Shown here in pieces: positions 36,510 through 44,422 of a stretch of 64,000 nt of DNA. Numbering within the stretch: the first letter of the stretch is position 1; every line of letters starts with the position of its first letter. The stretch is from Klugiella xanthotipulae (lineage in GTDB: Bacteria; Actinomycetota; Actinomycetes; Actinomycetales; Microbacteriaceae). A program made the position numbers and the translations under genes. The notes under the pieces are model-generated. The model saw nothing but the letters and a program-made list of their open reading frames with translations. It was not told where the DNA came from and ran no database searches. The stretch spans positions 186,001-250,000 of the forward strand of contig NZ_VFPN01000002.1 of NCBI RefSeq assembly GCF_006716695.1, given 5' to 3'.

Positions 36510-36541
36510 CAGCTAGCCGAGGGGTTCCCGCCGCAACCCGC

Positions 36542-37243
36542 CTAGAGCAGCTTCCGATCAAGCGCCCAGGCGGTGAGTTCGTGACGTGACGAGAATTGCA
36601 ACTTCCGCAGCACCGCCGAAACGTGCGTCTCGACAGTCTTGACCGAGATAAACAGCTCGGCTGCGGCCTCCTTGTAGGAATAACCTCGGGCGATGAGCCG
36701 CATCACCTCCTGCTCTCTGGCCGACAACCGATCAAGCTCATCGGTAGTCTGTGCAGTCTCACCGGCGACAGCCCCAAATGCGTCAAGCACGAAGCCGGCG
36801 AGGCGCGGCGAGAAGACGGCATCCCCCTCGGAGACCCTGTTCACAGCCTCAGAGACCTCTCCTCCTGAGGAGCTTTTGGTGATGTAGCCTCGCGCTCCGG
36901 CCCGAATCACCCGCACCACATCATCCGCAGCATCCGAAACGCTCAGCGCAAGGAAAAGAGTGCCTGGACAGGCAGCGGCGGCCCGCTGGATCACCTCGGC
37001 CCCACCGCCACCACGGCCACCGGGCAAGTGCACGTCAAGGAGCACAACGCGTGGCTGTGTTGAGGTCACCACCGCAATGGCCTCGTCCACGTTCGCTGCC
37101 TCGCCCAGAACCCGCAGGCTGGGGGCGAGTTCGGCGCGCAGCCCGGTGCGGAAGATGGAGTGATCGTCAACAATCACAACAGAAATCTCGGAAGCGGCTG
37201 CAGCTACTGGGTTCAGCTGGTCATCCTGCGGGTCTATCATCAT
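36542..37243 (-). CDS. NarL/FixJ-type response regulator
   Basis: A 233-residue response regulator. The receiver domain has the acidic pair D26-D27 (VVIVDDHSIFRTGL), the phosphorylated Asp at D70 (VVLLDVHLPGG) and the conserved Lys in GYITKSSSG. The C-terminal LuxR-type helix-turn-helix reads LSAREQEVMRLIARGYSYKEAAAELFISVKTVETHVS. The ATG has AGGA just upstream. It follows the PspC-type sensor kinase by 5 bases on the same strand, so the two form one two-component system, probably controlling envelope-related genes. Confidence 0.93.
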   Translation of the reverse strand: MMIDPQDDQLNPVAAAASEISVVIVDDHSIFRTGLRAELAPSLRVLGEAANVDEAIAVVTSTQPRVVLLDVHLPGGRGGGGAEVIQRAAAACPGTLFLALSVSDAADDVVRVIRAGARGYITKSSSGGEVSEAVNRVSEGDAVFSPRLAGFVLDAFGAVAGETAQTTDELDRLSAREQEVMRLIARGYSYKEAAAELFISVKTVETHVSAVLRKLQFSSRHELTAWALDRKLL

Positions 37244-37248
37244 AGTTC

Positions 37249-38472
37249 CTACTTCTCTCCCGTTGATTCCGATGCGACCAGGGGAAGCCGCACACGGACC
37301 TCGGTCCCCACCCCGCCGGGGCCGCGACTCACGCGGGCGTCGCCACCGGCCCGCTCCATGCGGGCCACAATCGACTCGCGCACTCCGTGGCGATCATCGG
37401 GAACCTCCTCCAGGGTAAACCCAGGGCCGCGATCCACCACGCTCAGCTCCCACGACCCCGCACCACATTCCAAAAAAACGGAGATGGTGCCACCCGCGTG
37501 CCGCGCCGCATTGAGCATGGCCTCACGAGCCGCAGCACCAAAAACCTCGAACCCCGCCGTGGGCGGAGTACCAATCACGACCAGGTCAAATCGGGCCGGA
37601 AAATCGGCCTCAATCTCGGCGGCCGCAGCACGGACCTGTTCGGCCAGGTCGCGATCTGGCGTGACATCTGCCTCGCCAAAGAGCCAGTCGCGCAACTCAC
37701 GTTCCTGAGCCCGAGCGATACGAGCAATATCACTCTGAGCATCGGACTTCTGCTGGATCAAAGCCAGGGTCTGCAACACCGAGTCGTGCAGGTGCGCGGC
37801 GATCTCGGCTCGCTCCAGGTCGCGGGCACGGGCGGCGCGCTCCTCGCTCAGGTCACGATTGAGGCGAGCCAGCCACGGGGCCACCACAACGGCTACTCCC
37901 AGCAACACGGAGAGTGCCGCCACGATGACGGTCCACACATTCGGTCGATCACCCATCACAAAGAAGAGCAGAATGCCGAGAGCTACCAAGACAACGGCCC
38001 CCAAAATCCGAACCAGTGCCGACGACCCACTCGAATGCGACGCGCGACGGATACCGTCAAATTGCCGCCAGGCTAGGCCAACGCCCGCACAGATCACGAC
38101 AAGCGGGATGATGAGCGACAGCGGAACCTCCACCCCCAACTGCCGGGCAACGAGGGCCAGCCCGATGACGAGGAGCGCCAGCCCGAGCAGGATTTCGGTG
38201 AGCGGGAGACGCCTGACACCCGGCCCCTTCAAGGCGTCCTCCTCGTTACCGGATGGACGCTGAAGAACCTCACTGGCGCTTTTCGGGATGCCAGCCAGCG
38301 TTCCGTCACCCGAGGGGGTCGTGACCCACAGCCAAGCGTAGAAGACAAACCCTGCCCCACCGGCCGCAGCGCTGGCCAGCATCAGCGTACGAATAAGCGA
38401 CACCGACCACCCCGTATGCTGCGCCAACCCGGTGCAGACACCACCAATAACACGCAGACGGGGGCGGACCAT
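37249..38472 (-). CDS. Sensor histidine kinase with N-terminal PspC domain
   Basis: A membrane kinase of about 407 residues. The front is a PspC domain (RPRLRVIGGVCTGLAQHTGW, then FVFYAWLWVTTP). Four or so membrane segments follow (ILLGLALLVIGLALVARQLG, LIIPLVVICAGVGLAW, ILGAVVLVALGILLFFV, VIVAALSVLLGVAVVVAPW). The HisKA_3 dimer helix has the phosphorylated His in EIAAHLHDSVLQTLALIQ, and the ATPase domain has REAMLNAARHAGG and VDRGPGF. The start is uncertain: ATG 38472 is given; GTG 38487 or TTG 38499 are also possible. It pairs with the regulator behind it and is divergent from another PspC protein. Confidence 0.9.
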   Translation of the reverse strand: MVRPRLRVIGGVCTGLAQHTGWSVSLIRTLMLASAAAGGAGFVFYAWLWVTTPSGDGTLAGIPKSASEVLQRPSGNEEDALKGPGVRRLPLTEILLGLALLVIGLALVARQLGVEVPLSLIIPLVVICAGVGLAWRQFDGIRRASHSSGSSALVRILGAVVLVALGILLFFVMGDRPNVWTVIVAALSVLLGVAVVVAPWLARLNRDLSEERAARARDLERAEIAAHLHDSVLQTLALIQQKSDAQSDIARIARAQERELRDWLFGEADVTPDRDLAEQVRAAAAEIEADFPARFDLVVIGTPPTAGFEVFGAAAREAMLNAARHAGGTISVFLECGAGSWELSVVDRGPGFTLEEVPDDRHGVRESIVARMERAGGDARVSRGPGGVGTEVRVRLPLVASESTGEK

Positions 38473-38601
38473 GACAGATGTACTCACGCAGCTATCCAAA
38501 CACGATGAAGGGTACCCCCGATACCTCAGCGACGGAGTTCAGGGTTCGCTCAGGGTCTTCCCCCATAGTGCGTTTTCCCCTGGTTGGCCAGACTTTAACA
38601 C

Positions 38602-40164
38602 ATGACACAGCACAATGTTCCTCCCACTGGAGGCGCACAAACCTCACCTCCGAGCCCCGGAGCGTCCTTTTTCGGTTGGGTACGCAGCCTCAACCTGGTT
38701 CGCTCCGATGACGGGTGGTTAGCCGGGGTGTGTGCAGGCATCGCACGCCGCACTAACCTCGACCCGCTCATCATCCGTGGCCTCGCCCTCGTGGTCGCTC
38801 TCTTCGGCGGACCCGTCCTCTTCCTGTACGCTCTCGCCTGGCTACTACTGCCGGATGCTCGCGGCAAGATCCACCTAGAACGGGTCACTCAGGGCGTGGT
38901 CGAAGGGCCCACAATTGCCATCGGTGCGGTCATGCTGGTGTCATTCTTCCCCGCATTTCAGGGCCTCTGGTGGGCGGGCCCCCCCGGATGGTGGGGGATG
39001 CCGGACTGGCTGGAAGTCACGTTCCGCCTGGCCTGGGGTGTTCTCGTCACAGGGGGTGTCATCTGGCTGATTATCGTCATCGCACAGCGCGCCCAGCGCG
39101 ACGGCTGGGGCCGCGGATATCGCGGCCCGGACGCCCCCCACGGCTACCCGTACTACGGTCCAACCGGTGAGCCGGGCGGAAACCCGTCGGCAGGAGAGCC
39201 ACCGACGGCAACGACACCCCCACCCACGGCCGACGGCCCGATAGCCGACGGCCCCACCGGTTCGACGAACCCCGCGGCTCCCGGTCACGACTCGACGCCG
39301 GGAGCATCAGGCGCAAACACCTCACAATCTACCGCAACCGGGGGGTACCCACCCCGCACTAGCGAGTGGCATCGAATCCAAGCCGAGAAGAATCGGCAAC
39401 GCGCCGAAGCGCGCGCGGACCGCGCCACACGGTGGCAGGCCCGAGGCGACCAGCGGGCCACCCATCATGGTGAGCGCGAGGAGTACCATCGCCGGCGCCC
39501 AGAGGCCGCCTTTGTAGCCATCTTCCTGGGGGTGGCGCTGATCGCCGGAACCCTCACGGCCGCCCTAACCGGCTACCTGGGTACGGCACCGCTCACGGGC
39601 TCCGCCGCCACCGCTTTCGGGGCCGCCGTAGCCCTGGCCGTGGTCGGCGTGGGAGTTGTGATCGCAGGAATTCGCGGTCGTCACAGTAGCGGCCTCGGGT
39701 TTGCCGCCTTCTGCCTCATGGCTGCAACGCTTGTCTTCGGAGTGTTTCCGACAGGGACACAGTTCATGCCTTTGGGCACCCCCGAGTGGAATGTGACGAG
39801 CGCACCCGCGGGTGAAACCCAGGGGTTTGTGCTGCTGGGAGGCACCGCAACACTTGATCTCTCCACGCTGGACAGTCGCGCTGCCGACACTGGCGGCGAT
39901 GTGACTCTCTGGCTCGGCGGCGGGGTCACCCGAGTGATCCTCCCAAACGAGGGCACGATCGTGGTGGAGTCCAACGCATTCGCCGGCAGTGTTAGTTACG
40001 GCTCCCTTGGTAACGGCACCAGCCGCAGCGGGGCACTCGTCAGTGAACGAATCGTCGTCCGCGACGGCACCGTGCTCTCCGCAGGGACAGCGATACCGGT
40101 CAACACCACAACGGTGCGGCTGTGGTACGCCGCCGGTAACGCCGACATCAGCATCAAAAACTAG
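38602..40164 (+). CDS. PspC-domain membrane protein with C-terminal beta domain
   Basis: A 520-residue protein. Residues 27-90 are a PspC domain (LVRSDDGWLAGVCAGIARRTNLD, ALAWLLLPDARG). Two further membrane segments follow, then a Gly/Pro/Thr-rich and charged linker (about residues 175-310), then several more membrane segments (VAIFLGVALIAGTLTAALTG, AVALAVVGVGVVIAGI). The last 110 residues look like the beta-rich LiaF/DUF4097-type domain seen in related proteins. It is divergent from the PspC kinase and probably works with it in envelope sensing, either as a target or as a modulator of kinase activity. Confidence 0.8.
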   Translation: MTQHNVPPTGGAQTSPPSPGASFFGWVRSLNLVRSDDGWLAGVCAGIARRTNLDPLIIRGLALVVALFGGPVLFLYALAWLLLPDARGKIHLERVTQGVVEGPTIAIGAVMLVSFFPAFQGLWWAGPPGWWGMPDWLEVTFRLAWGVLVTGGVIWLIIVIAQRAQRDGWGRGYRGPDAPHGYPYYGPTGEPGGNPSAGEPPTATTPPPTADGPIADGPTGSTNPAAPGHDSTPGASGANTSQSTATGGYPPRTSEWHRIQAEKNRQRAEARADRATRWQARGDQRATHHGEREEYHRRRPEAAFVAIFLGVALIAGTLTAALTGYLGTAPLTGSAATAFGAAVALAVVGVGVVIAGIRGRHSSGLGFAAFCLMAATLVFGVFPTGTQFMPLGTPEWNVTSAPAGETQGFVLLGGTATLDLSTLDSRAADTGGDVTLWLGGGVTRVILPNEGTIVVESNAFAGSVSYGSLGNGTSRSGALVSERIVVRDGTVLSAGTAIPVNTTTVRLWYAAGNADISIKN

Positions 40165-40175
40165 CAAGGAATACC

Positions 40176-40574
40176 ATGAACGAGGACAGCACAACCAACT
40201 CACCGACGGACACCACACCCGCACAGCCCACCGGGGATGACACCCCCGTGACGCCCCAATCCGCCCACCCCATAACGGAGGGCGGCAACACCACGGGAGG
40301 AATCACATGGGAGGCGGTCACCAGTCCCACAACGGCATCAACGGAATCCATCCCCGACTCGCCGATGTCGCCGCAGAGTGCTCCGGCCACGCTCACAGCC
40401 AGCTTCGGCACAATCCTCACGGGGGTATTCCTCATCGGCTGGGCCCTCGTGATTGTGCTACTGGTCACGCAGCCGCAGACGGCAAATCTCGGCATCATCG
40501 TTATCGGCGGGATTCTCGTGACCGGAATCCTCCTGCTCAGCGCAGGGATTGCCGCCGCGCTACGAAAGCCTTAG
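40176..40574 (+). CDS. Small membrane protein with Thr/Pro-rich N-terminus
   Basis: A 132-residue protein: about 75 disordered residues rich in Thr, Pro and Ser, then two membrane segments (ILTGVFLIGWALVIVLLV, LGIIVIGGILVTGILLLSAG). An AAGGA site lies shortly before the ATG. It follows the PspC protein by 11 bases, so it belongs to the same operon and probably to the same envelope function. No known family. Its stop overlaps that of the converging aldo/keto reductase gene at 40571-40574. Confidence 0.7.
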   Translation: MNEDSTTNSPTDTTPAQPTGDDTPVTPQSAHPITEGGNTTGGITWEAVTSPTTASTESIPDSPMSPQSAPATLTASFGTILTGVFLIGWALVIVLLVTQPQTANLGIIVIGGILVTGILLLSAGIAAALRKP

Positions 40575-41575
40575 AGCCCCGTACCATGCACCGCGTACGG
40601 CTCAATTGCGACCAGCTCAGCCGGTGTGAGACGTGGGGCGCGGAGAGCCGTGACGCTCTGCTCCAATTGGGCGACGCTGGAGGCCCCCACGAGAGCGGAG
40701 GTCACCTGAGGCTGCCGTAGCACCCACGCGAGCGCCAATTGGGCAAGGGTTTGACCACGCCCCTGAGCAATCTCGTTGAGAGCCCTCGCTCGCACGAGAT
40801 AGGTTTCGTTCACCCGCTCCACCGGAAGGAAACGACTCGTGGCTGCCCGTGAGTCCTGCGGAATGGTTCCGTCCAGGTAACGATCCGTCAACAACCCCTG
40901 AGCCAGAGGAGAGAATACAATCGAGCCGATACCCTCCTCGGCAAGCACGGGGAAGAGACCATCCTCAATATGCCGGTCGAACATCGAATATCGCGGCTGG
41001 TGAATGAGCAGGTGGATCTTGTGCTCGGCCAGCGCCGCCACCATACGCCGCGTCTGCTCCGGGTCATAGTTAGACACCCCCACGTAGAGCGCTTTCCCGC
41101 TCGTGACGGCATAGGCAAGGGCACCGGCTGTCTCCTCAATCGGGGTCTCCGGGTCGGGGCGGTGGTGGTAAAAAATATCGACGTAGTCGAGGCCCATCCG
41201 CTCCAGACTCTGGTCAAGAGAGGCCAACACATATTTCCGTGAGCCGTGGTCACCATAGGGCCCGGGCCACATATCAAATCCGGCCTTCGACGAAATAATA
41301 ACTTCGTCCCGATACGCAAGGAAGTCCTCGTGAAAGAGACGACCAAAGTTGGTCTCGGCCGAACCGTAGGGTGGCCCGTAGTTGTTTGCCAGGTCAAAGT
41401 GCGTCACACCCAGATCAAACGCACGACGAAGAATAGCGCGCTGCGAATCGGTGGTACGGGTGTGGCCAAAATTGTGCCACAAGCCCAGAGAGATCTCGGG
41501 CAGTTTCAGTCCCGATCGCCCCACTCTCTGATAAGACATCTCGTCATAGCGGTTATCGTTGGCAATAAATGTCAT
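40571..41575 (-). CDS. Aldo/keto reductase, YghZ/Gpr-like
   Basis: A 334-residue NADPH-dependent reductase of the AKR superfamily. The catalytic tetrad can be placed: Asp in THFDLANNYGPPYGSAE, Tyr in the same segment, Lys in IISSKAGFDMWPGPYGDHG and His in DIFYHHRPDPETP. The GPYGDHGSRKY insertion and FGHTRTTD follow the YghZ subfamily, which reduces glyceraldehyde 3-phosphate and methylglyoxal. The ATG has GAGGAA upstream. It is divergent from the MerR/TipA-like regulator, whose operator lies between them, so it may be one of its targets. Confidence 0.9.
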   Translation of the reverse strand: MTFIANDNRYDEMSYQRVGRSGLKLPEISLGLWHNFGHTRTTDSQRAILRRAFDLGVTHFDLANNYGPPYGSAETNFGRLFHEDFLAYRDEVIISSKAGFDMWPGPYGDHGSRKYVLASLDQSLERMGLDYVDIFYHHRPDPETPIEETAGALAYAVTSGKALYVGVSNYDPEQTRRMVAALAEHKIHLLIHQPRYSMFDRHIEDGLFPVLAEEGIGSIVFSPLAQGLLTDRYLDGTIPQDSRAATSRFLPVERVNETYLVRARALNEIAQGRGQTLAQLALAWVLRQPQVTSALVGASSVAQLEQSVTALRAPRLTPAELVAIEPYAVHGTGL

Positions 41576-41694
41576 GCGTTTCCTCGTCGCTGTGCTGACC
41601 GGAGAGGCTTCAGAGGGAAACCACGCCGGAGTGAGTCTAGGAGAAGCCTACGCCACACGCACGGTACCGCACAGGGCTATGCAATCCTGGCCGC

Positions 41695-41725
41695 TTGACC
41701 TTGACGTAACGTCAAGCAGTAGCGT
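41695..41725 (+). promoter_or_regulatory. MerR-type promoter with 19-bp spacer and operator
   Basis: The -35 TTGACC (41695-41700) and -10 TAGCGT (41720-41725) are 19 bp apart, the stretched spacing typical of MerR-activated promoters. The spacer holds the perfect palindrome CTTGACGT-A-ACGTCAAG (41700-41716). The MerR gene starts 36 bases downstream, so the gene is probably self-regulated. Confidence 0.7.
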
Positions 41726-41761
41726 AGCGGTGACGCCACAGCACCGGGAAGGACAGCCACT

Positions 41762-42517
41762 ATGGAAAGATCGATTCAGGATGTCGCACGATTGACGGGA
41801 ACAACGTCCCGCACCCTGCGCCACTATGACAGCATCGGACTTCTCACCCCCAGCCGAATCGGGCAGAACGGATACCGTTATTACGATGGGCACGCGCTCG
41901 TCATTTTGCAGCGGATTCTGCTGCTCCGTCAGCTGGGCCTAGGCCTCGACTCGATCGCCACGATTATCGCCGGCGAACGAGACGATGCGGAGGCTCTCCA
42001 GACCCACCTGCGCTGGCTAGAAACACAACGGGAACGACTTAACCGCCAGATTCGCGCGGTTGAGCACACCCTCAGCACGCTCACAACAGGAGAAAAACTC
42101 ATGGCAGAAGACATGTTTGACGGATTCGACCACACTGACTATCGAGAGGAGACCGAGGAACGCTGGGGCGCGGATCGCTACGCAGCGAGCGATGCTTGGT
42201 GGCGTGCACTCACGGACGCAGAAAGGAAGGAGTTCCTCACCGAGCAGGTCAGGATCCAAGATGAGTTTGGCACCGCTCAGGCGGCAGGCCACGCCCCCGA
42301 GAGTGTGGAAGCCCAGGCGGTTGCCGCGCGACAGTGCGCCTGGATCGCGCGGTCAGCCCGGGGTTCCGGCATGAAGATGACCCAGGAATACGTGATCGGA
42401 CTGGGGGAAATGTACGTAGCCGACCCACGGTTTCGGAAGAGTTACACACGCCATAGCCCACAGGGTGCCGAGTATGTACGCGACGCACTACGTGTCTACG
42501 CGGAGACGAGCCTATAG
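41762..42517 (+). CDS. MerR family regulator with TipAS effector domain
   Basis: A 251-residue regulator of the TipAL/Mta/SkgA type. The N-terminal HTH reads SIQDVARLTGTTSRTLRHYDSIGLLTPSRIGQNGYRYYD, then the dimer helix with LQRILLLRQLGLGLDSIATII and a long coiled region. From about residue 115 the helical TipAS antibiotic-binding domain follows (FDGFDHTDYREETEERWGAD, YVIGLGEMYVADPRFRKSYT). An AAGGAC site precedes the ATG. Such proteins bind thiopeptides or other amphipathic compounds and switch on resistance genes. The divergent aldo/keto reductase is the nearest possible target. Confidence 0.9.
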   Translation: MERSIQDVARLTGTTSRTLRHYDSIGLLTPSRIGQNGYRYYDGHALVILQRILLLRQLGLGLDSIATIIAGERDDAEALQTHLRWLETQRERLNRQIRAVEHTLSTLTTGEKLMAEDMFDGFDHTDYREETEERWGADRYAASDAWWRALTDAERKEFLTEQVRIQDEFGTAQAAGHAPESVEAQAVAARQCAWIARSARGSGMKMTQEYVIGLGEMYVADPRFRKSYTRHSPQGAEYVRDALRVYAETSL

Positions 42518-42529
42518 TCACCGACCCGG

Positions 42530-43345
42530 CTAGCTGGTGTAGGTGTCCTCCATGGGGAGGTACTCCGCCTCCACCACATCTATCACTACGATTGTGACGT
42601 TGTCACGCCCGCTATTGCCCAGCGACTGCTTAATGAGCTGACGTGCTGCCTCCTCAGGCGTGGCAGCGTCACCCAAAAAATGCTGGATACCGTGGTCAGT
42701 CAATTCTTTCGTCAGCCCATCCGAGCAGATCAAGATACGCTGCCCCTCGACAAGCGCGAGCTGCACATAGTCTGGCACGGGTTCTTCGTTAAAGCCGACG
42801 GCGCGGGTGATCACGTTGCTGTGCGGGTGCGATTCGGCCTCGACCGGAGTGATCGCGCCCGTATCAATGAGGTGTTGGACCACCGAGTGATCAACCGTGA
42901 TCTGACTCAGAGCACCCTCAAAAAGCTGATACACACGCGAATCGCCGATGTTAAAGCAGTCCCAGACGAGCGATCCATTGTGCGAGGCCAGGGCGACCCC
43001 GGTCACCGTGGTCCCGGTGCCCAGGTCGCTATCACCAGCGTTAATCTCGATGTCCTCAACAGCAGCGCTCAGCGCCGCGTCGATCTCGCTACGGGCAACC
43101 GTAAGCGGGCCGCCTAACTCACCCAGCCGACGAACAACCGCAGCGCTGGCAATATCCCCGGCGGAGTGTCCCCCCATCCCATCAGCAACCGCAAAGATGG
43201 GAGGTACTGTAACATAGCTGTCTTCGTTGACCTCTCGACGATATCCCACATCCGTCAAGGCAAACCAGGACAGGGATACACGAATGGGGTTCAAATCGTC
43301 GGCTGAGAAAGTGTAGTCGCTCTTGTTACTACCGACCTCTGTCAT
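42530..43345 (-). CDS. PP2C-type Ser/Thr protein phosphatase
   Basis: A 271-residue metal-dependent phosphatase (PPM family). Metal-binding acids lie in VNEDSY, VADGMGGHSAGD, LICSDGLTKELTD and SGRDNVTIVVID. The conserved GDSRVYQ is present. No membrane segment is present, so it is cytoplasmic. The ATG at 43345 is chosen for its AAAGG site and because family similarity begins just after; the frame is open to 43492 but the added part is unconserved and Cys-rich. No kinase gene is adjacent; in related bacteria such enzymes counter PknA/B-type kinases. Confidence 0.92.
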   Translation of the reverse strand: MTEVGSNKSDYTFSADDLNPIRVSLSWFALTDVGYRREVNEDSYVTVPPIFAVADGMGGHSAGDIASAAVVRRLGELGGPLTVARSEIDAALSAAVEDIEINAGDSDLGTGTTVTGVALASHNGSLVWDCFNIGDSRVYQLFEGALSQITVDHSVVQHLIDTGAITPVEAESHPHSNVITRAVGFNEEPVPDYVQLALVEGQRILICSDGLTKELTDHGIQHFLGDAATPEEAARQLIKQSLGNSGRDNVTIVVIDVVEAEYLPMEDTYTS

Positions 43346-43460
43346 ACGGATGCCTTTCTCACACCACGAGCCTAGCGGGTACAACACGTGGAACGCGGCG
43401 CGACAGCGGGCGTGTACTCCATTTGATACCGGGCTCTGGTGACACGTTGCACATACGCCA

Positions 43461-43492
43461 GTGGCAGGCGGCTCCGGAGAACCGCCCGCCAC
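43461..43492 (-). terminator. Hairpin downstream of the DUF5684 gene
   Basis: Arms 43461-43471 (GTGGCAGGCGG) and 43482-43492 pair at 10 of 11 positions with a 10-nt loop, 19 nt past the DUF5684 stop. A likely terminator without a T-run. Confidence 0.6.
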
Positions 43493-43510
43493 CGCGAAGA
43501 GAGCACAGGA

Positions 43511-44329
43511 CTAGACTGCCGGACCCTGGGGGTTCTGCCCGTTGTTGGGCATCTGGCCATTATCTGGTGCCTGACCGTACGGGGGCTGACCGGCACCCGG
43601 AGCCTGCTGACCATACGGCTGCTGACCATAGGGAGCCTGACCCGCCTGCTGGTCGTATCCCGGCTGCTGCGGCTGCTGCGGCTGCTGCGGCTGCTGCTGC
43701 TGCCCGTAGGGAGCCTGACCCGCCTGCGGCTGCTGCTGACCATACGGCTGCTGCTGCTGCTGACCGTATCCCGGAGCCTGACCATAGGGCTGCTGCTGAC
43801 CGTATCCCGGAGCCTGACCGTACTGCGGCTGGGCGTAGGCCGCACCGTAGGTAGCCTGCACCGGAACCCCGGCAAAGACAGATTTATCGGCGAGGAACGA
43901 GTTTGCCCAGGGAGCGGGCGGAACGTTGGTGTTCCACGGAGTCTTATCGAAGGCAACAACGATCAACCAGATGAAGGACAAGAATATTGCGAAAATCGTG
44001 AATCCAACCGGGCTTTTGCCCAGCTTGACATTGATGCGATATGCAGCCATGACCCACAACGCGAAAAAGGCAAGCTGGCCCAGATAGGGCACGAAAACCA
44101 CAAAAAAGAACCAGGGCAGGACGTCACCCAACTTAAAGAAAATCATGGTGTTGTAAATCGGCACCCATGCGCGCCATTTCTTATCGACTCCGGCCTTGGT
44201 GAAAAGCACCGACATGAAAATCGATGTCAGCACATAGCTCACGATGATCATAATGAAATAGAAAAAGACCAGTCCAGCCACAACAGCGGCACTCGTACCG
44301 TAGTCGTTATAGTACGTGGTTAGAAACAT
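43511..44329 (-). CDS. DUF5684 membrane protein with Gln/Gly/Pro-rich tail
   Basis: A 272-residue protein. The first 130 residues hold about four membrane segments around the DUF5684 core: VLFTKAGVDKKWRAWVPIYN, LPWFFFVVFVPYLGQLAFFA, GFTIFAIFLSFIWLIVVAF. The last 110 residues are a low-complexity tail built from PYGQ, GYGQQQ and GQAP units, with no charge except near the end. The ATG follows GAGG, and a TATAAT box within a GTGCTC/GAGCAC palindrome lies upstream. Function is unknown. Such tails may self-associate or reach along the membrane or cell wall. Confidence 0.8.
   Translation of the reverse strand: MFLTTYYNDYGTSAAVVAGLVFFYFIMIIVSYVLTSIFMSVLFTKAGVDKKWRAWVPIYNTMIFFKLGDVLPWFFFVVFVPYLGQLAFFALWVMAAYRINVKLGKSPVGFTIFAIFLSFIWLIVVAFDKTPWNTNVPPAPWANSFLADKSVFAGVPVQATYGAAYAQPQYGQAPGYGQQQPYGQAPGYGQQQQQPYGQQQPQAGQAPYGQQQQPQQPQQPQQPGYDQQAGQAPYGQQPYGQQAPGAGQPPYGQAPDNGQMPNNGQNPQGPAV
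43570..43850 (-). repeat. Low-complexity repeats coding the PYGQ-rich tail
   Basis: Repeated units on the minus strand encode GYGQQQ, PYGQ, AGQAPYGQQ and QPQQPQQP. CAG is the main glutamine codon, and several units repeat nearly exactly, so slippage and length variation between strains are likely. It is coding sequence, not a CRISPR array. Confidence 0.75.
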
Positions 44330-44370
44330 CGAGGTAACCTCTCATAGGAAAATACCGTCACCAGCACGGT

Positions 44371-44389
44371 GTGCTCATTATAAGAGCAC
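44371..44389 (-). promoter_or_regulatory. Operator palindrome overlapping the -10 box of the DUF5684 gene
   Basis: GTGCTC (44371-44376) and GAGCAC (44384-44389) form a perfect 6-bp inverted repeat with a 7-bp centre. The centre and flanks hold TATAAT on the minus strand, an ideal -10, with GTGGCA 18 bp upstream as -35. A repressor bound here would block RNA polymerase. No matching regulator is evident. Confidence 0.6.
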
Positions 44390-44422
44390 CCAATACATCC
44401 TGCCACAGCACAGACAAAAACG

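Noticed and set aside
43570-43850. Regular short DNA repeats that might suggest a CRISPR array
   Set aside because: The repeats keep reading frame, encode PYGQ-type units inside the DUF5684 gene, and have no unique spacers of even length.
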